Source of the DNA: Cycas panzhihuaensis
Taxonomy: Eukaryota; Cycadophyta
DNA: 64,000 nucleotides
NCBI GenBank assembly: GCA_023213395.1
Contig: CM041465.1
Location: 185,635,741-185,699,740 of the forward strand
Direction: 5' to 3'
Notes under the pieces: model-generated
The model's database searches: none
What the model was told of the DNA's origin: nothing
Seen by the model: only the letters and a program-made list of their open reading frames with translations
Translations under genes and position numbers: made by a program
In this document: one piece after another, positions 23,471-35,989 of the stretch
Position numbering within the stretch: the first letter of the stretch is position 1
Layout: each line of letters begins with the position of its first letter

Positions 23471-24224
23471 CGAGGAGAGACTCGGGGTGTGGAGAGTGAG
23501 TGGGATCGTATCCGTGAGATATGATTAGGGTAGATCGTGTAGCCTTCGGATCATCATGGAGCTAGACATATACTCACATAATGGTAACGACCCTGAGGAG
23601 GCCTCGGGATAAGGGGAGTGAGGTGAGGAGCTCCCTGAGACGTAGACAGAGTCTCAGAGGGATGTGGTCCCCAGGAGAGGGATCACACTGAATGAGAGAT
23701 GATACCCCAGGAGTAGGGAAACAATAGAGTAGAGTAGGGTAGTTTTGATTTGATAGGGCAAAGCAGACCTCCGTGGAGTCACCATATAATATCACATGAT
23801 TGTACTCCTCCCCGCAAGGATTTTGGCTTTCTCGGATGATGTACCATATTATTTGTATGATATGACACATGATGTTTATATTTATGTATATAGGCGAGGC
23901 CATTGATACCCCATTTGATGTATGATGATGTGTATGTGACATATGATGGATGATATATACATATGTTTTTAGGTTTACATATGTATGTGTATGAGGGCAG
24001 ATGCACAAAGAGGGATATGTTGTGATGTTTCGATTGATTATTGTATGATTTGTGCTATGATATTTGTTTGAGTTACACACACTTCCTTTCATGCGTGGTC
24101 ATATTCCTAGTAGAGGCACACACGATCACCATGAGCACTGGAACCAATGAAACCAAAGGAGGAGAACTACTAAGAGGTAGTAGCACCAATAAGAAAGGGA
24201 AAAAGACTAATCCCCTACTAGTGG

Positions 24225-24244
24225 GTCCCCAAAGATGGTCACCA
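24225..24244 (-). other. Primer-binding site of the TAT-like gypsy
   Basis: Minus-strand TGGTGACCATCTTTGGGGAC, one base from the LTR at 24246. It sets orientation and suggests the TAT lineage. Confidence 0.65.
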
Positions 24245-24245
24245 G

Positions 24246-27186
24246 TGGAATCACATCTATGGGATGGTAACTATACTCAATAAAGATCGGGTAATCACTG
24301 TGATATACCGTAATGGGAATGTGATCCTATAAGTGGAGGAAACACCCACATTGTGGCATCCGCATTGGAACGCAGTTTGGGACCCATGAATGGCGATGAC
24401 TTCCTCAAGATAGTTTGGTTCTTTTGGCTTGAAGGGGTAAGACACACGTGAGGTATCTTGGACAACTCTAGAAGATGAGGTCCCTCGCCTTTGGATGGCC
24501 GAAGGAAGAGGAGAGACCCATGAAAATGGGAGTTCCCTGTGGGAAAGGAATGTGGTGCAAATACGATAGATATGGGCGAGTGATAAGCGAGTGCAAGATA
24601 AGCACAAATATACCTCCCTAGGTTGACTAACCTAAGGTAGGTCTAAGTGGAAGAAGTCACGACAAGAGAGGAATCCTTACCACTATGTAAAAGAAAGAGG
24701 TGCAAGCCCCAAGAAGAATGATGGAGGTTGTGTGTATTGGCTAGGTATGTGAAGTGTGGGAAAGAGATGACAAAAAGTGATATCATGTGTGTTGACAAAA
24801 GAAACTATGAACTATGCTCCTCTCTCTCTTCCTTTCTACCAATACAAGACAAAGAAAAGAAAGAAAAGAAAGCATTCCATGCACACTAAGATGATGCCCA
24901 ACTAAGGGATGCTTGCGGTTTAGGTAAGAGAAAAGGGGAGGAGTAATTCCTATTATGTCCTCTTTCCTATAAAGTCAATCGTAGCATACATATGTTAGAT
25001 GAATGCATGTAGATTGATTTTATTCCCCTTTTCCTTTTATGCGACTTACTATGCAAGATCGTATGCCTAATAAGAGCAAAAGGAAAGGACTATAGGAACA
25101 GATATGATGCATACCCGTAAAGTAACACACCCGATGGAGGAGCTTCGCCTGTGCCACGATGTCATCTCATCTTTGGTCAATGCGAACTGTAGTTGGAGCA
25201 GAGGTGGAGTGGGGCTTTTACCCCATGTGAAAAGGAAAGTAAAATGAAGAAGACAAAAGGAAGCTTAAAAACATATAAGAAAGTGGGAAACGAATGGAAG
25301 AAGTAAAGCAAGGGCTTACCCGAATTGGAGCATTCTTTCCCTCCGTAAGTGTTACCATAAAACCTACAATCACAAAGACCTTCACCCCACCAAATAGGGC
25401 TACCAACAAGCAAAGTCAATATATATAACAATATAAAAATAAATGTTGAAAATATAGTGTTTAAAGTTAGTTAGTCCACCACTAAAAATGAATCTACAAG
25501 TCCTCAAAGAAAGCACTAACACATGCCAAGCAAGAAGAGGTTAGCCTCAGAATGGCTAGCCTTTTGACAAATGCACCTCCACAATGCCCTAAAGTGTAGG
25601 GTACAGTAAGATAAGATAGCCTATAGATAGTATATAGGAAAGAGGATAAGTGCTATAAAGTTATGTGGATGTTGTTGGTGTTAAAACATGCTATGGATAG
25701 CAAGTTACAATGTAGGATATAGCAAATATAAGGATGGGTATTAAGTACAGTTTGGGGCTGAAAGAGGTGCCCAAAATAGAGCATGTAGGCCCCGAGATCA
25801 ACATAGCAAGGGTCGCACATGATGATACCCAAGCAGTGCCCAATCCCAAGGACTCTCGGGTAATCTAAGGAAGGCACAAGTGAGAGAGAGGAAGGAGGAG
25901 AAGGGGTTATCCTTGAGGAGCAAGCCCACTGGAACGGATCCCGCCTTGTATCCTTTCTCACCCTCCTTATGAGCCCTCTCCGCAGCCTCCTTGGAAAAAC
26001 CATGGGAGGAATGAGGGATGGCAAGATTATAGGAAACAATAAATGAAAAATATTTCCTATACAACAAAACACAAGGAAAAGTCCTATATGCTTAAGAACT
26101 CACTTTTGCAAGGAAAACCTAAGGCAAAAGGGTGAAACAATGATAAGGAATACCTGTTGGGCTACATGGGAGCAAGTCTGCTCCTATAGATAGTAAGAGG
26201 CAACAATTTTGGTGAGCTTACAAGGGTCTCTTAGTTGTAGGAGGAAAACCTTCACCGAAAGCTAAAAGAGAAGTGTGGAGGCCAAGCGTGGTCATAGATC
26301 CTTGCTCGGAGGCATTGGTTGAGGAATTCAAGACCACAAACTAGTGCTACAAAGAAGTTTAATCTTAGGCAGGTATAGTAGAAACTTAGATGTGCAAGTA
26401 TTTTTGTAGGGCATTCCTGTGAGAAGAGGAGAAGAGAGCATGAAGAGGTGATGGAAGAGGAGAAAAAATAAGGATTTTTGGGCTTTATACCTAACCCTAG
26501 CCCTAATCAAGCGATTAGGGTTAGGTTGGGGCTTTGTTAGCAACTAATCCACATAGTAATTACGTGAAAAATATAAGAATTACCACAAAGAAATTAAAAA
26601 AAATAGTGATAAACAAATGATCACGATAAACTTCGCAATACCGAGACAAACTTTGCGGCACCACTAAGTTTATGAGAAAAGGGCTAGATTGTAATAAAAA
26701 GAGAACTAAGGATTTTTGGGGCCCTATAAAAGGGTATCCTAGGCTTAGGAGGGCTAGCCCTCCTATCCAAGTAGCTATGGATAGTCTAGGTGAGCAAATG
26801 GGCTAAACCGGATAAGGCATCGAGTGGTAGGGCTTCCCAAAATGCTAGAGATGGGTATAAAATACCTATGACAAAGGTCTAAGCGGATCACATGAGTTGG
26901 TTGAAGCTTGAGGCAACATGGAGGTGATGCAGAGGGTTATAGAGCACCGTGGGAATGCATGCTTCACGGAGATGTAGGTCCCATGGGTCGTCATAAGTTG
27001 AAAGGATGACAAGCAAGATAATCAAGCAATAGGTGCAAGGTGACCACTTAAATATGAAAGTTAGTCATGTAATGAGATGATGCTTCTATCTACCTTTCCA
27101 AAGAAATAGTAAAGGCAAAAAGAAGAAGCATACCGTCCTTACTTGAGTTGACCTACTAAGAACCCATTCCCGAGAGTCGGGAAATA
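24246..27186 (-). repeat. Right (5') LTR of the TAT-like gypsy
   Basis: About 2.94 kb from TGGAATCACATCTATGGG to GGGAAATA (minus-strand start TATTTCCC, from an original TGTTTCCC). Many small indels against the left copy, consistent with an old insertion. Confidence 0.88.
26481..26533 (-). promoter_or_regulatory. Core promoter block in the 5' LTR of the TAT-like gypsy
   Basis: Second copy of the TATA box plus telo-box-like palindrome. As this is the 5' LTR, this copy would have driven the element's genomic RNA. Confidence 0.5.
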
Positions 27187-30100
27187 GCTTCCAAGTGCCA
27201 TTTTTTATGATGGAGTTCATCTCTTCATCCATAACTCCTTTCCATATTTGGTCTTTGATTGTCTCCTTAAATATGAAAGGCTTAAGTATTTTAAGTACAC
27301 ATTCTATTAGGGCAAAATTTATGGAGTGTCTTATTTTTGAAGGCTTTTTTGCAGTTGTGGAAGAAGGAGGAGCATCCTTTAATAGTTATTGTACCCACTT
27401 AGGAGGTGGCTAAATGCTAGTTACTTCCACTTGAATGTCATCAAATTAAATTAGAGACAAGGTTATACTTACTTGAGTTATTGATGTAGAGGGTGTTAGA
27501 ATTGATGATAGACCTAGAGTATAAGAGGAGGCTAATACCAGTGGCTCTAGAATTTGTCCAAGAGTCACTTAAGATGCACTAACTTCATCTATAACTATAA
27601 GCTAAGGTTGAGGGAGTTAGGTCCTATAAATCGTTAGTAAATATTACATCCCATGTTATATAAGCTTGGTTCCCAACCATGTCAAATACTTTGTAGGCTT
27701 TGCAACTAGGTACATAGCCAAGAAAGATGCATTTCAGGCTCTTATCATCAAGCTTCTTTCTGTTGTCCTTTAGAATAATTTTATATGCTATGCATTCAAA
27801 AATCTTCAAGTGTGCTATCATTGGTTTTTGTCCTAAGCAAGCTTCTTTAGGAGTAATATTCCTAACCATAAATGTGGGACTTATGTTATTAGGTATGCAA
27901 TTGTGACGATGGCATTAATCCAAAATCTAGTGGCAAGATTTGTAGCACTAAGTATGGCTTTCCCTTTATTTACTAATATCTAATTCATCCTTTCAACTAC
28001 ATTGTTTACTGTGGTATGCAAGGTGCTAAGAATTGGCATTGGATACCATGTTCCTTACAAAAGTTATTAAATTGATTTGAGATATACTCATCGCCATTGT
28101 CTAATATGAGGGTCTTGATTCTCATATCACTTTTATTTTTTACAGTAGCTTTGAACTCTTTGAATTTGTCTAGGGCTTGGTACTTATTTCTCAAGAAGTA
28201 GCCCCATAGTTTTCTTGAGAAGTCATCTATGAAGGTGATGAAATGCATACTCTCATTAAGTGATTAAGTTAACATGCACCCACAAATATCTTAGTGGACT
28301 AACTTTAATAGTTGTGAGGCTCTCCATATATTCTTAAAAGGGAATTTTTCTCTTTACTACTTTCCCTTGAGACAAGCCTCACATATACTATTATATCTCT
28401 TATTTTTTTGGTAAACCATGTACTATTTGGAGCCTAGATATAAGGTTCAAGCTTTTTATATTTAAATGAATAAGGTATTGATGCCATAAATGGTCCTTAG
28501 TGTTGTTTATAGTGACAATATCCTTTGGATGTAAGCATTCCCCCATTTCCTAAATACAAGGGGACTCTTCAATAATTACATCCTTTTCCTTATCAAGTTG
28601 AGTTATATTGGCCATTGATCAGGATTTATTTTATGAAGTAGTGGTAAGGGGGATACCATATAGCCTATATAAGCCACTATCTTCATGTCCTATGGCCACA
28701 ATTTTACTTATTGCATGATTTATGATTCTACAAATACCCTAGCTAAAGTGGACATCTAAATTATGCTTATCTATTTAGCTAATGGAAAGCAAGTTCATCT
28801 TAATTCTAAGGAATTCATTATTAATGTGATGCTTGATATTGGAGTCCTTTAATGCTATTAGAGCCCTACCAATTTTGGTTATATCATAAGTTAAATTATC
28901 ATCAAATATAACAGTTTAAGTATTGATAGGGTGGGTCTCTTCCAACATCTTTTTTGAATTAGTTATATATCTTGTTACACCTAAGTCAAAGAGCCAAGTA
29001 TCCTCATCAAGTTGAGAAGAAAAAGCTACAAAGAATAGGCTATGAGAGGAGGTATTTTAATTATCTTCCATATTATCTCCTTTTTGTTGATTATTTTATT
29101 AGTTCATTTGATTTATTTTAGGGAACCACTACCTGTTCTATGGTCTTTGGCCTTGAGTGGGTCTAAGATTCTAATTTTATTGGTAGAATTGGCCTTATGG
29201 TTGGAATGATGACCCTATTTATGGATAGTAAGGGCCTCCTTGTTGTTGCATAGGGCCACTTTATTAGAAATAGGGGTCTCCTTAGTACAAAATAGAACCT
29301 CCTTATTATGGGAAAAGGGCTCTTTATAAAGGGCATGGTCCTTCTTGTTGATAGCCTTGTCTTTGTTAAGGGTAGCGTAGACCTCCTTATTGAGATGAGG
29401 GTACTCCTTGTTGGTAAATTGAGGCTGGTTGTTGATAATAAGGGGCAGATTATTAGAAGATAAGCCTATATGATTGGCTTCCTTGATCTTATAAGAGTTA
29501 CAAATCAGCTTGTTATCACCTACATTCAATATTTAGGTGTCCAATTTTACCATAGTAGAGGTAGGTGATATTTAGTCTACTTTATTAGTTCTTTTGAGAT
29601 TGATTCTATGGTGTTGTTGAGATTGTTAAGGCTACTAGCTTAGATTAATAGAGGATGTGCCAACTGGTTGTTATTACTACTAAGTTAGCTATTGATGCAA
29701 CTCTTGAAATATGGTGAGAGAGTCTAAGTATTGAGCTAGATCTTGGTGTTAACTAAGTTATTGAGCTACTCTATTAACAGACTTACCCTTTTCTAAATTA
29801 CGAGCTACAAAGGTAAGTGCTAAGTCAAATATGGATTTCATCCCCAGTCAATTGAGTATATTCTCTTCTTATAACAAGAGCCCCTCAAAGGTTATGAAGT
29901 TTATTTTCGAATAATTTTCATGTAGTTTGGATACAAAGGAGTTATATTCTATAGGTAAGATATTTATGATGTTAGAGATTAAATCATGGTTGAAGGTGGC
30001 TTACCAAGGATTATAAGTTGGCTCTTAATTATTTTAACTTTAGTCAAGTGGTTTATAATGTTACTAGTAAAAGACATTACAAATAGGTAAACTTTGAGGG

Positions 30101-30298
30101 TTAGGGATCTAGATTCATCCTTTCTCTCATAGAGGGCATAAAGTATGGTCCATGCCTCATGAGATGTTTAGGTAGCTTCAATATTTTAGTTCACTTGGTC
30201 TTCAATAGCTAAGTGGAGGAAGGATAAGACTATAATATCTGGAGCAATTATGATGGTAGGATCATTAAGATCTTTTATTGGCATAGCTAGGGGTATAT
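27187..30298 (-). pseudogene. Copia A gag-protease-integrase relic
   Basis: Middle of copia A on the minus strand, read from 30298 down. Gag occupies about 30298-29060, including a low-complexity Asn/Lys tail with repeated NKE. Protease lies about 29010-28960 with WLFDLGVTRYIT, where the catalytic D-S/T-G is D-L-G. A gag-pre-integrase segment runs to about 28300. The integrase core at 28248-28006 has FITFIDDFSRK and LILDNGDEYIS, the second and third catalytic positions. The integrase C-terminus is at 27869-27624 (KLDDKSLKCIFLGYVPSCKAYK). The linker to RT ends at 27187, where the TAT-like gypsy interrupts it. The 5' end of gag is displaced to 37703 by the chromovirus. Many TAA/TAG stops. Confidence 0.85.
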
Positions 30299-30643
30299 TG
30301 TTACATAACCCCACATTTCCTTAGCATTAGTGAGCAGGAGCCACCAGCAAGTAAGGATTAAGGTGTTTATTAAGATGTGTGTATGGACCACTAAGTTATC
30401 CAATAAGATGTAAGGCTGTTAGGGCCACCAACAAAATCATAAGGATGAAGACCCTTACTTGTGTATTTAAAGGGTTAAATCACTTGTAATGCCATTGAGT
30501 ATTATATCTTGAAAGAGAAAGTACTTTGGTACTCATTTTGGTGATTTATTATCTATGATCTGCTTGCATACTTGTATTATTTTGGCTTTGTTTTCTACTA
30601 ATTTTCATACCTATAAGTCAAGATTTCGAGAAGGAATAGCCCA
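30299..30643 (+). repeat. 5' LTR of the chromovirus
   Basis: 345 bp, TGTTACATAACCCC...GAATAGCCCA. It is followed by TGTTATCAG (30646-30654), an initiator tRNA-Met primer site with one change. Confidence 0.9.
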
Positions 30644-31396
30644 AGTGTTATCAGTCGCGTCGCAATCGTGGGAAGTCACGAAAAAGTAATTTTTTTCTTT
30701 TCCCGTATGATTGAGTAATCGCCTCTACCTAGGTAGATATTGAGAAAAGACCTTCACTCAATACTCTCTCGAGAAGATTGAGGAATGGTAGTAAGATGCA
30801 TTAGAGGTCACGAAATGAAGGGAATTTCTTCCTTAAGGTAATGCAAGTAATTTATTTATTCGCTTTTAATTTAATTTCCATCTTTCTTTTTCTCGCATTG
30901 AGTTATATTTCACGGTAGATAACACTGCTGGGTGACTACCCTTTGTTTCCTCCCACCTCTTCTTCTTGGGTAGATAACACCACCGGGCGGATGCCCAAGT
31001 AGTGGGTAGAGACCTGGCCGGGGTCTTTAAATATCACAGTGGATTTGTCATTCTAGCTAAGCGCATTGTGGCTCCTCCACCCTTTGTGTGAAGGATTGAA
31101 GTAACACTCTGCACCAAGCCTTAAACATAACCTAGCTATGGAAGTGTGACTCCATGTACCTTCAGGTATATAGGAGGACCCTTTAGGTCCCAATCCTTCT
31201 CTAGCATAGGCAACTATCGACCGCTGAAGTCTTACGGCAAAGGTTAGCGGTTAGTGCCATGAAGCTACCCGCCCCAAACTTTTACAGCTTTATCAAGTGC
31301 CTATAAGACCAAGAACACCTCATCTAGTGGTTGGTAGGATACTTTGCTATACATCTTTGAGTTTAGATAGCAAGTCACCTTCCATTTTGAAAAAGA

Positions 31397-31400
<4 letters not shown>

Positions 31401-31435
<35 letters not shown>
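31401..31435. repeat. (AG)n dinucleotide microsatellite
   Basis: About 17 uninterrupted AG units in the chromovirus leader. Very uniform compared with its surroundings, so expanded after insertion. Confidence 0.95.
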
Positions 31436-31438
<3 letters not shown>

Positions 31439-31846
31439 TAAAAGAAAAATTTACCCTTAATTCAAAGTTGAGAAATTTTACCCTTACAAGTATATACCTC
31501 ATTTTGATCAACACATCATATTGGTCAATTTGTAGTAGGTTGGTATATAGTAGAAATTTTTAGGATTTTTAGTACATAGTCATCTTGGGTCCCACCACTT
31601 CAAATTCATCTTAAAACTCATACACCCTATTTTGGTGAGTTCTTTGTGCTATTTCTAGTGGGCCAAATATCTTGCCTATGTAATTTAGGGTCACAGTGCT
31701 ATAGACACCCCACATCCCCTTATTCACCTCTTCTTCCCTATAATAACTCCCTATTCTTATATCTCGCTCTTTCGCTTCCGTCCCACTTCATTTATTTCCC
31801 TTCTTTCTACTTATTCCTGTTTCTTTAATTCCTTTCTTTAGCTCCA

Positions 31847-32810
31847 ATGTCAAAATCTCACACAAAGAAAATTTGAGTTGACTAACGACTTGTCTAACTT
31901 CAAAATAGAGGTCGAATAGACTCAATGGCATGCCTACTAAACCGACTTGGACAACACTAGGCAAGAGATTATTAGTCAGCTTCAGTAGTTGTTGCCACCT
32001 CAATCCCAAAGCACAAGAACTTCTAACTCAACAGGCAACCAACCTCCCCCTTTCCAAGGAAGCAATATAGAAGGGTGTCCACCAAGACAGCCATTTTTCC
32101 ACCATAAAATCAATATTCCTACCTTTGATCCGGATGTGAATAGAGAGGGCACTCAAAGTCGATTAACAAGTTAGAATCCTACTTCACTCTTCACCCGATG
32201 TCAAAAGAGGACCAACTCTTACACGCCCATCCACTTAGATGGTCAAGCTCACCATTGGTTTAACCGGTGGAAGAGAATATCCCTCTCACCAAACATGGTC
32301 CCACTTCACTAACTATTTCTTTAAACAATATGAAGACACATAGAATCGCCTTTCTTCACACAACTCACTTGACTTAAGCGTAACTCAATCAGAGGCTTAC
32401 ACGGATGAATTTTAAGCCTTATATAATCGCGTTATAAAGCCAAAACTTGGACAAATAAATCGTGATTGACATTTATATGACAAGACTCCAAGACCGTATT
32501 CATATGAGATTAAAGATAATGGCAATCTACTCCTTAAGGAAGCTTTCAAGTAGGCTCGCAAGAGAAGCCAAGTTTGTAGTGACAAACCCTTAACTATTCA
32601 TCAGATAACTCTTAGTCCTCACGCACTTGATAGTTAGACTTCCAAAGGACCTCGACCTTGATTTAATGATGCCTCTCATCCTCAAGTCGACTTCACATAT
32701 CCTCGACCACGAAAGGATGATTCTACCTACCCATCTACCGATCGCCGTAATGATGATACATCCACCAAAAGAGTTTAAATTTCTTAAGTCAAGCATAATG
32801 TTGTCTAGAG
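31847..32810 (+). pseudogene. Chromovirus gag relic
   Basis: Starts MSKSHTKK at ATG 31847 and, across frameshifts, shows the gypsy gag core: NIPTFDPDVNREG (about 32105), then a Leu/His region including HLDGQAHHWFN (about 32240) and further decayed gag to about 32810. No zinc knuckle can be made out. Next to it, in order, comes protease. Non-functional because of many stops. Confidence 0.7.
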
Positions 32811-33138
32811 GCTAGCCTTTGTATGCAATGTGTAGAAAAGTGGACTTCCTGATATGGTCACTTTTGCAAAGCATGACGATGGTTTTCCATCGACCCATCC
32901 CTCTCCCCTCGATGATCCCTCCGACTGACCGCCATGAGGTCGATGATGAAACCCATGATGAACCTATACTGCACCCCCACACTAAAGTATCTCTATCTGC
33001 TGGCACCACCTCTGCCTACCCTGAACCCCTAAGAGTTAGAGGCATCCTCCATAAAACTCCAATATCTATCTTGATCAACGGTGGCATGTCACTTAACTTC
33101 ATTGATATTTTGATAGTGATCCGTGAGGATCTACCATA

Positions 33139-34134
33139 TGTTACAGATGCGGAAAATGCTAGGCATTGGCATAACTAAAAGAGATATGGCTAAATGGTAT
33201 CAAAATTCTATGAAATTTTGTTTAAAGGGATAAGACACATCCCACTAGATGTGTACAAAAGGTGGGGTTCAAAAAATATCATTTGATTAGAGTTCAAGCC
33301 TTGTCTTTGCATAAAAATTAATCCCACAACTAGCAGAAAAAAACAGAAAATATATATTATCATTATATGAATAGAAACATGACCAAATGACATCCAAATA
33401 AGCTAAAATTTTTAGGAAGTGGAGGATACATGCGTTCCTATATGTGTACCAAATTTAAGCTAAAATTGGAGTCAGTTAAGGTCAATTACAAGACGTAAAT
33501 TTTAAGAATTTCATGCAGGCCACTTGGACAGCAGAAAAACAGCAAATACATATTATTATTAAATGAATAAAAATGTATTCAAATGACATCCAAATGAGCT
33601 GAAAATTTGAGGAAGCTGTGGGACATGCGTTCCTATATGTGTACCAAATTTGAGCCAAATTGAGTACGTTAATATCTGTTACAAGCTACAACGCTTTAAG
33701 AATTGTATGAAGGCCACTTGGACAACATGCATTCTGGTGGTTAGTGGTTATACTTGCATGATTGCTATTTGTTAAACATGCAATTCAGGTTTCTTTCTAT
33801 AAATTGAGCCCTTCTACAGGTTGGAGAGGTGGTTCTTGGAGACTTGACTTGGGAAGCATCCTTGGAGAGGCATTTGGAGGGTTGGAGTCTCCTTATGGTA
33901 TAATTGTCACATTTATTCCTTGTAATTTTACCATTCTTTTGCTAGTTGATTTCTCCACCATTAAATGGAGATTTTCATGGTTTAATAAAGTATTACTCCT
34001 CATACTTTTGGATGAATGTCAAGAATAAATGATTTGGTGTAGAATTTTCCTTTCATGGGCTCATTGTTGTTTTGATGTTATTGAGCTTTCTACATAGGAT
34101 CTCAAGGAGGAAAGGTTGATAATTGATTTCTTCA
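33139..34134. mobile_element. Insertion in the chromovirus protease, probably a solo LTR
   Basis: About 1 kb with no coding potential between two halves of the protease. It begins TGTTACAG and ends near TTCTTCA, as a TG...CA LTR would. The possible flanking duplication CCATA/CCAAC agrees at only 3 of 5 positions. Inside are two tandem copies of a ~185-bp unit (about 33355-33545 and 33535-33720) that share ATGCGTTCCTATATGTGTAC and GGCCACTTGGACA. The identity of the source element is unknown. Confidence 0.5.
33355..33720. repeat. Tandem duplication of a ~185-bp unit
   Basis: Two diverged head-to-tail copies inside the protease insertion. Conserved blocks: CAAATGACATCCAAAT(A/G)AGCT and CATGCGTTCCTATATGTGTA, spaced identically in both copies. 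Confidence 0.85.
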
Positions 34135-34769
34135 CCAACTAAGCTCTTTGGGATCGAGATAGCCGTATAACTCAACCTATATATTGTTCCAAAAATGGCT
34201 TCACATGTTCTCTACCGTGGTACCGTAAACTCCATTATGCAGGTGTTATTAAAAACCTCCGAGTCCAAATTAGCTCATACCTTTTTGTGTCAGATTTCTA
34301 TGCCTTGTCAATAGGAGGATCTAATGTTATCTTGGGGATTCAATAATTGTAAACATTAGGGACCTATAATACAAACAACTCACCTACAAATCCATTCATT
34401 TCCTTCAAAGACCACATGGGTCGAAATCACAAAATTTACGGAATGCATTCCTCTCCTATCCAAGTGGTCTCTCCTAAACGTATGAAATGCCATCTTCAAT
34501 CTCACCTGGGTATATAGTCCATCTCAATAATATTCAAATTGCACCACAAATTCATCCATGTATCCAGCATGTCATTACCTAATATGAACAAGTCTTTGCC
34601 CCTCTACCTGCCACTACCCCTCCCGATTATGGTTTCTATCATACAATTGACCTCCAATCTAATCATGACCCTATCAGCCTTCGACCTTACCATAACTCAT
34701 ACTTCCAAAAGAATGAAATTGAGAAACTGCAAACAAGCTCCTCGACCGGGCATGATCTAGCTAAATAAA

Positions 34770-35900
34770 AGTCCTTATGCAGCCCTATTTGTCTTAGTTA
34801 GGAAGAAGGATGGCTCCTTTCGCCTTTGCATTGACTATAGGGAATTAAATAAGATTACCATTAAAAATAAGTTTTCCACCCCTCACATAGATGACATGCT
34901 GGACGAAATCCATGGTGCAACCATTTTTTCTAAGTTAGACCTCCAATCTGAGTACTACCAAATCCCAATTTCCCCACAAGATTACCATAAGATAGCATTT
35001 CGTACACATCATGGCCATTTTAAGTTTTGTGTAATGCCCTTTGGCCTTTTCAATGCCCCAACAACCTTCCAATCTCTCATGAATAAAATCTTTGGTCCCT
35101 ATCTTCGAAAGTTTGTCATAGTTTTCTTCGATGACATTCTTATTTATAGTGCCTACTTGAATCACCATATCCAACATGTAGAAATTATTCTCCAAATATT
35201 ACAAAACCACCAACTCTATACAAAACTATATAAGTGTGAGTTTGGACAATCAGAACTCAATTATTTAGGTCACATCATATCATTAGAAGGGGTACACATA
35301 GACCCTGATAAAATATTAGTTATCATAATGTGGCCAACACCTACCACTCTTACCCAACTATGAGCATTCCTTGGGCTCACTGGTTTTTATCAACACTTTG
35401 TGCGTAATTATGCTGCTCTTACTGCCCCATTAACCAACCTCCTTCACAAAGAGGCTTTCCAATGGTCTCTAGAAGCGGATGTTGCCTTTTCTCACCTGAA
35501 GGTCGTAATGACCTCCACTCTAGTCCTCATTACCCCTGATTTCAACCAACCCTTCCAACTTGAATACGATGCTTCAGGGTTTGGTTTAGGCACAGTCCTA
35601 ATACAAGACTCTCATCCCATTGCATTCAAAAGTCGAAAATTAAGAGATCATGAGCTTTGTCTCTACATATCGAAAGAGATGAAGGTTATTCTCCTTACTA
35701 TTGATAAATAGCGGTAATACCTCTTGGGCTCTAAGTTCATTATTCTCACAGATCATCGTAGCCTCTATAATTTATTGACTCACCAGCCTTGTCTCAAGAA
35801 CAAGCTAAGTGGGTTCACCGATCAGTAAGCCTTTGACTTCTCAATAGCTTATAAAAAAGGCAACGACAATACAGTGGCAGATGCTCTTTCACATCTTCAC
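34770..35900 (+). pseudogene. Chromovirus reverse transcriptase and RNase H
   Basis: The best-preserved pol region in the window. RT starts near 34770 (NKSPYAALFVLVRKKDGSFR, LCIDYRELNK), with the open stretch 34896-35363 carrying FSKLDLQSEYYQIPI, the VMPFGLFNAP motif and the catalytic box FFDD at 35124-35135 (Y-x-D-D family, here F-F-D-D). After one stop, GLTGFYQHFVRNYA leads into RNase H 35400-35711 (LEYDASGFGLGTVLIQ, active-site aspartate visible) and TDHRSLYNLL to about 35900. Copies element RNA to DNA in cytoplasmic particles. Broken by several single stops. Confidence 0.9.
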
Positions 35901-35989
35901 CCTGATGATAATGTTCCTAACCCAAGCCTCCATGCCATCAAGAATCCCCAACCACTTTGGCTTGATGAACTATGTGTTGTAAATCAAGC

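Larger units (their letters stand above)
16742..27186 (-). mobile_element. TAT-like Ty3/gypsy element without recognisable pol
   Basis: Two ~2.95-kb direct repeats (16742-19701 and 24246-27186) flank 4.5 kb. Orientation is minus: next to the right LTR lies TGGTGACCATCTTTGGGGAC (24244-24225, minus strand), like the TGGCGAC...GGGGAC primer sites I associate with the TAT/Ogre lineage. Next to the left LTR lies TAAGGGGTAG, a polypurine tract just before TGTTTCC. The flanks give GATTC/GCTTC, a 4-of-5 target duplication, and copia A is continuous across the site when compared with copia B. No gag, protease, RT or integrase was recognised inside, so this is probably a non-autonomous, large-LTR derivative. 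The internal region carries a plus-strand (antisense) reading frame. Confidence 0.8.
32940..34470 (+). pseudogene. Chromovirus aspartic protease, split by an insertion
   Basis: The gypsy-type protease opens with GILHKTPISILINGGMSLNF (about 33040-33100). The usual D-S/G-G active site reads N-G-G, so the catalytic aspartate is lost. The reading breaks at about 33138 and resumes after 34134 with SIGGSNVILGIQ (about 34310-34345) and a PFISFKDHMG stretch, the C-terminal half of the domain. The intervening ~1 kb is foreign and described separately. Confidence 0.75.

Noticed and set aside
23574-24092. 172-codon minus-strand open frame
   Set aside because: Low-complexity Tyr/His/Ile-rich peptide from an alternating CATAYAT-type stretch in the leader of the TAT-like gypsy; no motif, no matching neighbour.
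31297-31563. 88-codon frame containing an Arg-Glu repeat
   Set aside because: Translation of the (AG)n microsatellite in the chromovirus leader.
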